Positions 11,001 to 19,300 of a stretch of DNA of 64,000 nucleotides are shown here, one piece after another (position 1 is the stretch's first letter; each line of letters opens with the position of its first letter). The DNA comes from Linnemannia elongata. Taxonomy: Eukaryota > Mortierellomycota > Mortierellomycetes > Mortierellales > Mortierellaceae. Below the pieces are notes generated by a model. That model saw only the letters and a program-made list of their open reading frames with translations, was not told the DNA's origin and searched no databases. The DNA is taken from assembly GCA_036320915.1 (NCBI GenBank), contig JAXBDG010000004.1:2790001-2854000 (forward strand). The letters run 5' to 3'. The translations under genes were made by a program, and so were the position numbers.

Positions 11001-13310
11001 ATACAGCTCGATATAGTTCTCGATCTGGTCCTTGGAGAAGGGAGCAATGACGGCTTCCTGGAAAAGATCCTGTGAAGCAGAGGCGTAGCGATCTGTCGGC
11101 TGTGGTTTAAAGCGGTCGAGGTAGGTAAGTCCGAGGAACTGGGTGCGGCAGCTGATAACCATCTTGGTGTTCCACTGTCCTGGCTGGTTCAGCATGTTGG
11201 TTCGGTGAAGATTAACTAGTTGTTGACTCTCGTCGTAGCCGTCGCAGATGAGGATGAGTTGGCGGTGCTGCTTTATCTCCTGGATTTGGTCTTCGTTGAA
11301 GTTGTTCGCTCTCAGTTGCTTGGCGATCAGGTCCTGGTCTGGCCTGTCAATGGCGGGAAGATTGATAAAAAGGGGAATGGGTCCGCCCTGCTTGTAGTCG
11401 GTCCAGAGTCGATGCTCGAGATGGCGATTGAATGTTGATTTCCCGGATCCAGAGTCGCCTAGGATCAACATCACTTGACGCTCACTATTCAGAAACTCTT
11501 GAACTTTCTCCAGGAGAGGAAAGGTGACGTCGTCCTTGGCCCTCAGACTGGCTTTCGCAAATGGCTGGATGTAGAGTGATAGGTGACTCTGTTCCAACCT
11601 CAAGACTTTAAGCTTGTGGAGATCGTATTCGAGAGGAGGAATATTTTGAACGCGAGCGAGCGTCGGAGATGATGCAGGCAGAGGAAGCCGGTTCCTGAGC
11701 GGATAAGGAAGACGGATGGTGGTGTCCTGGACCGGATCGAGATCTTTTATCAGGACGAGAGCATGGTCGCCGACGGTCTGGTGAGTGAGAGCGTCGAGCT
11801 GGCCGATGATGTTCAGCATCCAGGTCCTGACGCTCTCATCCTGGCCCCACAGTGGATCGTTCCTGTACAACTCTCCAAGAAGATCGATGGCTTGCAGGCG
11901 AACGCTGGTATCCCAGATGCTGTCGGAGGCGATTTCTCCAATTAACTGGCAGATACCCCACTGGAATAAGGGGTCACGACGACAGGGTGCCTCATAAATG
12001 AGCGTGTTGAGATCATTCAACTGGCCAGCTTGAGCAAGAGCGTAAGCGGCACGGATGGCGGTGTACCACGGACGTTTCTGACCAGACCCAAACCCCTCCT
12101 TCATGCTCTCAAGAACCCCTCGGCCACTCTCCATTAGAGAACAGGAACCACCGTAGATACTACCAGCTACCTGAACGACATCTCCGAGGGCCTCCTGCAG
12201 CTTGCCAAGTCCCTCCAGAACTGCTCCCAGATCCAGTTTAAACACAGCCGAGACCTTGACCAGACCATCCACAACCCCAGTAGAGTGCCTGAGAACTGCC
12301 TGCAGCGGCGACTCATTGTTGGGGACATACTGCAGTGCTTGGAAAGCGTAACATGCCTGGTACATCAAGTAGGGATCTGAGCTGGTCTTCAAGCCCGACA
12401 ACACCCCAGACAGAGGCTCGTGCTCTTCAACTCGATCTAAATCCTTAACCTTGTGCTCCGCCATTACATCGAGCAACCTCGATACAGCCAATGTGAGATG
12501 GAAAGGATGCACTGACGATTGCTGGTGGGTGTCTTGCAGACGAACCCTCAGCACACGGAGGATCTTGACTAGGTCATCAGGGAGTAGAGCCTCAGAGGGA
12601 GCAGACTGGACCAATTGCACCAGACCTTGAAGCAAATCGACGTCCAAAAGCAGAGCCTGGTCGAATGCCCTGATGGTGCACGACAACAGCCTGCGAAAAT
12701 GCTCATTGTCGAGCATTGGCCCTATAAGCACCATTTCAGCAATTTCAGTTGAGTCCTTAGAGGCGTCCTTTGCATACTCATCCACCATACGAGCTCCAAG
12801 CCAACGGAGACGTTCTTGCTCAACGGGATCCTGCTTCATGGATTGGATCCAGGCCAGTTTGGAAGCAGTGCCAGAAGACAAAACTTGCGAGGAGTGCTCT
12901 TCCTGGTTGATGGGGTGGCCGTTCTTGGGGAGCAAGCCAATGCATACGGCAAGTTGAGGAGTGGTATCAATGCGGGAACCAAACTCGGGCAGGGTGATGA
13001 GGACGACAGGTGGGTTCACATCCTGCGAGAAGACAATCACGGGAGATTTGGTTGGCTGAGCTGACGGTTGGGCATTAGAGGCAAGGCTCTTGACCTTGGT
13101 GGTGGAGACTGCATGGTCGATGTCAATACTTTGGTCGGCGCTGATAGTTGAGGAGTGATGAAAAGTCGCCTTGGGGCTCTGAGACTGCTTGACCTTGGAC
13201 TCTGAGCTGGACGACCGAAAAATGTTGAAGATCTTGTCCCGTTTGCGTACATGTTTGGAGGAAACAGATTTGTTCTCCTGAGGCGAGGTTAGATGCGATT
13301 CCGTCGACAT
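8022..13310 (-). CDS. NACHT-type P-loop NTPase with pentapeptide repeats and 14 WD40 blades
   Basis: A single-exon frame of 1762 codons. Residues 1-100 are Ser-rich and basic. Residues about 130-590 form a helical region. A P-loop with Walker A GDSGSGKST lies at about 617-625, followed by Walker B-like LILICDGYDE and a downstream helical segment typical of NACHT/STAND ATPases. Residues about 1043-1100 carry A(D/N)Lxx pentapeptide repeats such as GADLSYGQF and QADLSHAQL. From about 1105 to 1745 I count fourteen WD40 units, enough for two seven-blade propellers. Blades 7, 8, 11 and 13 are less canonical. By family knowledge, STAND proteins with WD repeats act as ligand-triggered oligomerising switches in heterokaryon incompatibility or immunity. 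A role here is inference. No effector domain is recognisable at the N terminus, which may be where signalling output lies. A truncated copy of the last blade lies at about 53.6-53.9 kb. Confidence 0.93.
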   Translation of the reverse strand: MSTESHLTSPQENKSVSSKHVRKRDKIFNIFRSSSSESKVKQSQSPKATFHHSSTISADQSIDIDHAVSTTKVKSLASNAQPSAQPTKSPVIVFSQDVNPPVVLITLPEFGSRIDTTPQLAVCIGLLPKNGHPINQEEHSSQVLSSGTASKLAWIQSMKQDPVEQERLRWLGARMVDEYAKDASKDSTEIAEMVLIGPMLDNEHFRRLLSCTIRAFDQALLLDVDLLQGLVQLVQSAPSEALLPDDLVKILRVLRVRLQDTHQQSSVHPFHLTLAVSRLLDVMAEHKVKDLDRVEEHEPLSGVLSGLKTSSDPYLMYQACYAFQALQYVPNNESPLQAVLRHSTGVVDGLVKVSAVFKLDLGAVLEGLGKLQEALGDVVQVAGSIYGGSCSLMESGRGVLESMKEGFGSGQKRPWYTAIRAAYALAQAGQLNDLNTLIYEAPCRRDPLFQWGICQLIGEIASDSIWDTSVRLQAIDLLGELYRNDPLWGQDESVRTWMLNIIGQLDALTHQTVGDHALVLIKDLDPVQDTTIRLPYPLRNRLPLPASSPTLARVQNIPPLEYDLHKLKVLRLEQSHLSLYIQPFAKASLRAKDDVTFPLLEKVQEFLNSERQVMLILGDSGSGKSTFNRHLEHRLWTDYKQGGPIPLFINLPAIDRPDQDLIAKQLRANNFNEDQIQEIKQHRQLILICDGYDESQQLVNLHRTNMLNQPGQWNTKMVISCRTQFLGLTYLDRFKPQPTDRYASASQDLFQEAVIAPFSKDQIENYIELYAQDPQTSLLFRNQAVWSAKEYMDKLTTISNVKDLVKNPFLLSLALKALPRLVASNEDLSSIRVTRVGLYDMFVDQWLETNRLRLQTSTLDKEELKAFNSLVDDDFIGCGIDYLQRLSAAIFQEQDGNHVVQYIHRHDKDSWKATFFGSDPEIKLLRDASPLMRAGNQYRFVHRTMLEYFFSRVIYNPAKVDEQDFESSIEITSPASFSPDTNGPLYQRRLLEEPSIIQFLCDRVSQDPNFGEQLRAVIDQSKTESSATIAAANAITILVKAGVTFHGADLRGIKIPGADLSYGQFDSAQLQGADLTNVNLSGSWLRQADLSHAQLEGVQFGELPHLREEGDVEACAYSPDGRLLGVALHGDGFAIAIYDTSTWQPIHLATASEIVRCLAFSPDSQRIVSGAHEGVVRLWDCTSGKELLVMEGYTGTICSLSYSPCGNRIASAGYDNAVRVWDSETGVCVFVLEGHTGWIMSVRFSPNGHQLVSGGHDGTIRFWDSETGEPGNILSPLLGGIYSLAYSPDGRWIASGHNNGNARLWDMASGSPGPALQGHTHWVTGIAFSPNGQSIATVSMDRRVMLWDASTGDFIYAFNGHSDNVWDVAFSPNGFTIASGSEDGTVRLWEVNSSRSSIAIQDQIGGAFNVAYFSDGLSVFTMDRHDIVRQRDAKTGAPVSVSFQFSNPESIGCLTFSADGNQIATGCEDGSVRLWDLSSGATGPVLEGHSIEVCDLVYSTCGRRIASYDADGFVRLWDLRDAEQHCVLIEGGGGDNDRISDLKFSPTGHQLAICSKNEIVWLFDPRTKALLTSKKLLNERILAFGYSPNSQQLALRTQTSIALWDLQSDEPHSYLKMPPINPQDLSGHIVTYSPCGQFLATTGADYIVHLWHRRSVEGDTDDWTHAYALCVFSAKLINLSWNPAVPTEFITSNMDESVQVWRVSSNDGTVVVKLLWGTNPRSLCTAGMVFEDATGLSPTHQKLLAQRSSVIRQKYASPDAGV

Positions 13311-14429
13311 GGCTTGTACACTAATACACTAATAGTAAATAGAGCAGCAATCACAACAGTAAACATTAGTATGTGTTGCTTCGATCCACAATGCACAGAA
13401 AGTGGCATGTCTCTGTTGCCTCTTCCTACAGTGGAGGGAATCAATGCTCCATGTCAAGTGTGTTGGAGATGGGACAGCGTTGTAACGATATGGGAAAGTG
13501 GGAGTCGTAAAAAAAAAGATTGAGAGCACTGGTCCAATACTTAAAGAAAGAAAAAGCGTGATAGCCAATGTAGCTGAGAAACGAACAACTCACACTGGAA
13601 CGAGACAAAGGACTAATTTTGCTTGCTTGCTTGCTCTGTTTGGCTGCAGGGTGGTATGTGCTCGAGAAGAAATCTATATGCACGCATGCAGAGTGTCGGT
13701 CAACGTTTGTCTACGTTGAAAAAGAGTCATGCCATGACGAGAAGCTGGCAAGTGGTCAAGGATGCACTTACTCGATCGACAAAGGGACGGGTATATTTTT
13801 TTGTATTTTGATGGGGGTTGGACTTAAGTCTATAATGAGGGTCAACAGATGCACCCATGTTATCATCAGGGTGATGAGTTAACAAAGACTAACGAAAGCA
13901 TGGCAAATATATTCGTTTTCGCAATCACGGCTGTTCAACCATAGAACAAAAGACAATTTCGTACCTAATAGGACCCTTTTTTGTGTTGGTTATTTTGTGT
14001 GTTGGCTGGATGGGACGACGAACGCAGTGGGAGGCAAGCAATTGCTCTTGGGCGGACAGAGTGACTGCAGGTTAAAGGGTGGAGATTCGATGTTATGAAA
14101 TGTTCAACAGGGACAACCGTAGTATGGACCTGGGATATTAGACATGAGAAAGCTACACCTCTCCAAGCTTGGGGAACTCGGTACTTGTAAGGTTCAGGGC
14201 TGACAAGCGCGTAGGAGAGCGATTAGCTGAGCGCAGAGTACCAGAGTGAAGTTGAGAGAGTTGGACGATGAGAGGATGTTGGAATGACAACAGGTGTGGA
14301 TGCGGGCGATGTTCAATGTAGAACAGGACACTGATGGAGAAGAAATTAAGTGAAGGAGGTGAGGAGTAGTGATGGAAGAGCAAAGGGTATTTTGGAAAGA
14401 GGAATGAGGGAAAGTTTAAGAGTGAGCGA

Positions 14430-14434
<5 letters not shown>
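13311..14434. other. Upstream region of the NACHT-WD40 gene
   Basis: This spacer separates the NACHT-WD40 start from the T-tract at 14435. An A/T-rich stretch at about 13315-13345 lies just above the ATG and is the likely core promoter or leader. I see no further gene or repeat that I can support. Confidence 0.4.

Positions 14435-14474
<40 letters not shown>
14435..14474. repeat. Uninterrupted 40-nt T-tract
   Basis: A pure run of 40 T. It forms the left border of the CACAGGG dyad cluster; a second T-run closes the right side at 14645-14662. Such runs are prone to length error in assemblies. Confidence 0.95.
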
Positions 14475-14475
<1 letters not shown>

Positions 14476-14644
14476 GATGAAGTTATTTGCACAGGGCTGT
14501 GAAACGTTATTTGCACACCCTGTCGGAATAAGAAAAATAATTATGTTTTCACAGGGTGTGTCGTCTTTGACAACACAGGGACTGTGTGAATAAGAGACTT
14601 TTTTTTGCTTTAACAGGGCTGTGAATTTGCTTTTAAACAGCGGA
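14475..14644. repeat. Cluster of CACAGGG-type dyads between two T-tracts
   Basis: Five related sites lie within about 150 bp. CACAGGGCTGTG is near 14490-14501. CACACCCTGT at 14514-14523 is the exact reverse complement of ACAGGGTGTG at 14551-14560. ACACAGGGACTGTGT is near 14574-14587, and ACAGGGCTGTGAA is near 14613-14625. GTTATTTGCACA also occurs twice in direct orientation, at 14482 and 14506. The dyads could be protein-binding sites or the core of a small hairpin element. No coding potential is visible. The function is unknown. Confidence 0.6.
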
Positions 14645-15383
14645 TTTTTTTTTTTTTTTTTTGGAACGTCCAAAAGGAAGAGAGAGCAAGAGAGAAAGGG
14701 AACAAAAAGAGACGTATGATCCATGATGTGCACACGTGAGCTTGTTCCTTTGCTTTTCTCAGTTTTTTGTGCCCCGACAGATATGCCCTTCTTTTCCTAT
14801 CCTTTCATTTCCTTTCCCCCAGGTGGTGGACAAAGCAATCTTCCATGGCACTCTAAATCTTGCCTTTTCTTTGCTATCCTTTTTTTCTTTTTTTGCAACA
14901 GCGCAATCACCTAACCACGCTTCCCATGGGAGAAAGGCAAGGCAATCATCTGTAAACGTGAACACATCAGGCAGGGTAGGGGATGGGGAGAGCTATGAAA
15001 TGGCGAGGCCCTTACAAACACTTACATACACATACATCATACCTCATTTTTCAGAACAGTCTTTAATATGAACAAAAAGGTTAGAAAGAAAAAAAAAGGT
15101 ACGCGTTTTGTAATCAATAACAGATTCGAAAGCTGGCAGGCGAGGACATGGAGAGAGGAAGCAGGCAAGGTGGAGAAAAGGTCGCCATGGATAAAGAATG
15201 ATCTTGGTGGTGAGATAATGGTAGAGTTAAGGCGAGAACAATCAACTTTTTGTTATTTGTGTGTGGTATCGTGAAAAAATTGAAGGGAGGGAGGGAGGTG
15301 ACAGATGGAAAATGAAGGTCTGAATGACATCAGAATCGTCCACTATTACCGTTTTTTTTTTGGTGCTTATTTTTTGATAAAAC

Positions 15384-15384
<1 letters not shown>

Positions 15385-15414
<30 letters not shown>
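15385..15414. repeat. 30-nt A-tract
   Basis: A pure A-run. Shorter A- and T-runs at about 15089 and 15351 lie nearby. No gene is associated with it. Confidence 0.9.
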
Positions 15415-15416
<2 letters not shown>

Positions 15417-15599
15417 CATTTATGCACTTAATGAAAGGAAACAATCACGCACAGAAAGTTTGGAATAGAAACGTAAAAGAAACGGGAAAAAAATGGTGCC
15501 ACCCCTAAGGCGCGTGAGGAGTGACACATATATTGGCAGTATAAACGTCCAGATGCTAGGCGTGGTATCAACACAACGAACTCTATCACCAGTAAACGC

Positions 15600-15750
15600 C
15601 AAAGACTCGACTTGCTCTTCTGCTCCAACTCCGGCTCGGCCTGTCCAATATCCTTCTCCTTCAATTTGACACGAGGAGATTCTCCTTGTCGAAGATCTCG
15701 CCGAGCACAAGGATGATCTCAATTGGCAGGTGAGGAAGAGGCTTGTTATC
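15600..15750 (-). pseudogene. Possible degenerate coding fragment, family unknown
   Basis: Read on the minus strand, about 15750-15665 gives PHLPIEIILVLGEIFDKENL. A one-base frame change then gives LKEKDIGQAEPELEQKSKSS, down to about 15600. Both pieces look more protein-like than the low-complexity frames around them, and together they suggest an ancestral helical protein broken by a frameshift. The first piece has a faint F-box flavour (LPxEI...), but I cannot assign it. No start codon, splice signals or extended frame support an intact gene. Confidence 0.25.
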
Positions 15751-16229
15751 AAAGGGGTTGTTGTTTGTGGTTGTCTAGGAATTGAAGAATGAAATACGAT
15801 AGAAAAATGAAGAGAACCAAGAGAGTATGAATAGAAACTCGCTGTAGTTGCTCTGGCTTTACGCCATTTCCAATTTTCCACAATTTTCTCCAACATAAAC
15901 ACCAGTAAATACAACTGCATAGAGGTGTGAATTTGGGTATCGAACCATGTATGTATTTTGAAAGAACAAAAGAAAAGTGCAAGCTATCATAAATGTGGTT
16001 TTGTAAGGATGGGGGAAGAGGGGAAGCATTGCCTAAGTGCCGCCGTTCTGACCTCCCAGAGGTGTGTGTTCAAGGTATGTTTCGTTCGCCTGTACTCTTT
16101 TTTTCATGATGTTTTGGGTTCCACACCAACCACCGCTACCCAACCAGTAAAGTGTAGGAGGGAAGCGATGGAAAGCATGGAGAGGGGGTGTTTTTATCTT
16201 CCAGGCAAACAGGCAGAGAGCAGGGTCTC

Positions 16230-18987
16230 TCAGTCCATGGGTTCTTCCTTGATAAAGACTTCCATGGGCTCCTCCTTGATCGGTGCCAGAGGCATCGATG
16301 CATCAGAGACGGCAGCAGCAGCTCGAGTAGCGGCCTGGGCAGCCCTGAGGAACTGCTCCCTGCTGTCATAAGTGCGGCGAGTCTTGGTGATACCACCCTG
16401 AGCGTTCAAACGGCTGGTCCTGCCCTGACGAATTCCAGATGCTCTGCCTCCGGTACCAGCACCGACGGCGGGGGTGGCGGTGGGTGGTTGAGCGGGGGTG
16501 AGGCTGGTGGTCGTGTTGTCAAAAACGCCGGCGGGCATCAAGGGGAAGCGGATCAATTGCTCGTGCTCGTTCAAGCCTTTGCCACTGACAACTCGCGAAG
16601 AGGTGATCTCTACATCAAGACGAAGGTAGCGCTGCTCCGAGGCGTTTTCCGAAGGTCCGTTAGGGTTAGGCATCCATGGAGGCAAGTCGCTCTTTTCCGT
16701 GTTCGAGGATCCAGCGACGCCATCAAGGGGAGAGAGAAGAGACAGACGAGGACGACGAATTTCACCATTGGTTGCCTGGGCTGAACCAGCAGCCTTAGTC
16801 ACGCTCGAGGTACGGAGAGAGTACAACAGGTTGGTGCAGTAGAGCCAAGCATCACGGTCGGGCTCATCCTGAGGAACCTGGTGGGCCCAAGCAGACTCAG
16901 GGCGAGTCTGAGCCACAAAGCCGACGCTCTTGGTGTTTTCATCTGATACAGATGAGGCAGTGACGATCTCAGGCAGGGCTGAACCCTTGTCCATCGAGGC
17001 ACCGACAGCGACGGCTGCAATGGGCTCGGTTGTGGCAGTGCTGGCTGTGGTGGCCTGCTTGACGGTGACTTGCTGGTGTCCCAACCAGGTCTGGAGGGCG
17101 CGGTTATCGGAGAAGACGACCAGGTCAGTCATGTTCAAGTCCCGCCTGATTGTCGAAGGGTCGCGCACCTGTCCGGAAATAGTTGGGTTCTTGGCATATG
17201 AATCGAGAGCCCTACCAACAATGCTATGTGATTAAAGAAAACCATGTGTTAGGAACCTGAGGTCTAAGTGCAAGAGCACGAGTACGTCAACCCATGCGAC
17301 TCATAGCTACAGCTATATTCGTTCCTTGCAAGTTGTTACTGCTTACTTTGATCCAATGCGGGGACGATCCAATGATCCGCCAACCATAAGTGTCTCAAGC
17401 TTTCCACTTGGCAAGTTGAACAATGCGAAGGAGAAGAGGATAATCTAATGTATTACATATCAGAAATGGGTAAAAAAAGAGGGCTCAGTATTAGTATCGC
17501 TCCGTATCAAAGTCATCGAATCGATCGATCAATTGCGATTAAGACAGAGAGTGGGTAAATAGCTGCTGCCCCAGTACAAATGCGCAGAGAGGGGGACGAA
17601 AGTTTGCAATAAACAAAAGGGACAGTCATGCATGCAGGGTCCTTACCATAAAGACAACGCCGGTGGCCTTGGAGTTGAGTCCACGCTCGGCGTCGGTGGT
17701 GCGAAGGTTGCGCTCCAGATCCATGTCCATGCGGGTCTCTTGTGGGCGGTGTGTGAGAACTGTGATCTGGCGGTGGAGGCGCTCGCATTCCTTACGAGCA
17801 GAGTCACGCTCCTCGGTCAAGACCTTAACGTTCTCCTCCAGCTCTGTAACGCGCTCCTTGAGATCCTGGTTATCAATCTTGAGCAGGTCGGTATGGCTCT
17901 CGAGGAGAGAGATGTGTTCACGCTTGCGCTTGCGGGAAAGAAGGGCTGCAGCGCGGTTCTTGATCAAACGCTCCTGTCTCTTTGCCTGGGCGGTCAGCAC
18001 TGCCTCTGACTGGGGCTTTTCGTCTGGGATCAAAGTGGATTTGACGATGACGGGGTTAGAACGCGCCAGACTGGGTGTCAATGCTGGGATGATGGAGGGG
18101 CGTCGGAGAAGGGTGGGGGCGCCTGCTCCTGGTGCTCCTGCTGCGCCTGTTGCGTTGTTGTTGGTCGAAGGCGCTGGGGCAAGCGAGATACAGGGCGAGA
18201 GAGGGGGCGATTGTTTAATGAATGTGTCATGAACTGATACTGGAGGAGAGGGCGGAGTTGGCTGGGGCGCCAGGGACACCAAAGGTTTCAATGGTGCCAA
18301 GGGAGCGAGAGTAGGAGGGGCGGGAGCAAGAGTCTTTTTGGCCCTCTTGGCTCTCTTTTCGGGCTTGGAGGGGGAGGGAACGGGAGAAGGAGGGGTGATG
18401 GACGATGAAGCTCCAGGCGCGGGTTTGATAGGCGTTGTTGAGGAGTTGTTGAGGAGGGGGAGGGAGGCAGTAGTTGTTGGAGGTGAGGCAGGGAAAGGGG
18501 GGATCATAGCGGGTTGCAGCAGAGCTGTCGAATCGATAGTGGCAGGGAATAGAGGCCATGCTCCTGGCTGGTGTTGTTGTTGCTGCTGCTGTTGAAGTTG
18601 AAGAGCAATCTGTTGCTGTTGCTGTTGGATAGCAGCCTGGAGGGAAGCAGCCGAGGCGGGTTGAGTAAGGTCAGTGTAAACGTATTGCCAGTATTCGAGG
18701 GGGTTTGACTCCATGGGGACGTCGGATCCTTCGTCGGAGGAATCGATGTGGCTGTTGTGAGGCGAGCCAGAGGACTCTGAGAAGGTGCCGACAGAGGTTG
18801 GGGGGGAAGGAGGGTGGAGGAGGAGGTCGTTGTATTTCTTTGTGGAGTCGTCCGTGTCAGCAAAGAAGTTTGTAGGGTCGAAGGAGATGTTGTCGACGGC
18901 AGTTGTTGCTTGGGATTCAAGAAAGTCGGAGGTGAGGAAGGAGAGGATCGAGTCCTCCTCGGCCGGGGATCCGATGTGGGAAGCCAT
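16230..18987 (-). CDS. Membrane-tethered bZIP transcription factor, ATF6-like architecture
   Basis: Three exons: 18987-17647, 17444-17347 and 17223-16230, with phase-consistent introns and 810 residues in all. Residues 1-330 are acidic, then Q- and Pro/Ser-rich, as in a transactivation region. The basic region (about 337-360, core KNRAAALLSRKRKREH) is followed by a leucine zipper to about 405. The exon 1-2 junction then creates a hydrophobic run, VVFMIILFSFALFNL (about 444-458), a probable single transmembrane segment. The downstream 350 residues contain three N-glycosylation sequons (NMT, NAS, NTT) and an RRDL that fits the RxxL form of site-1 protease sites. By family knowledge, bZIP-TM-lumenal proteins (animal ATF6, plant bZIP28) are ER stress sensors released by regulated proteolysis. 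That role here is inferred. Two IKEEPM copies end the protein. If exon 2 is missed, the gene looks like two unrelated proteins. Confidence 0.85.
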
Positions 18988-19300
18988 TCGAGTTGATTCG
19001 AAGGTGGTTGTCTCTGTTGTCTATAGAGTGAGTTGGAGTGAGTGTATAGATCGAGTTGAGAGTGAGTTTGATTGTGAATGGGTGTAAGAGGGAAGGGAGA
19101 AGGGAAGGGTAAAGAAAAAGAGAGAAAGGGTAAAAGAAGGGAAGGATATAAAAAAGAGTGAAAGGGGAGACGAGAAGGGTAAAGAGGTGTCCGTGTCCCT
19201 TTGTCTGTCTCTCTTTGTCTCCCTCTCTCTCTAAAAAAAAATAAAAGCAAATTGACACTCTCTCGCATCATAATCAGAGATATGAAGAGAGATGTTTCGC
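18988..19300 (-). promoter_or_regulatory. Putative promoter/leader of the bZIP gene, pyrimidine-rich on the coding strand
   Basis: The 300 bp upstream of the bZIP ATG is strongly CT-rich when read on the minus strand (19085-19240). A similar pyrimidine tract precedes several other genes in this window. No binding site is individually identifiable. Confidence 0.35.

Noticed and set aside
17224..17646. Unconventional Hac1-type (Ire1) intron in the bZIP gene
   Set aside because: The 423-nt interval resolves into two ordinary GT-AG introns around a 98-nt exon with matching phases; no non-canonical splice loops are needed.
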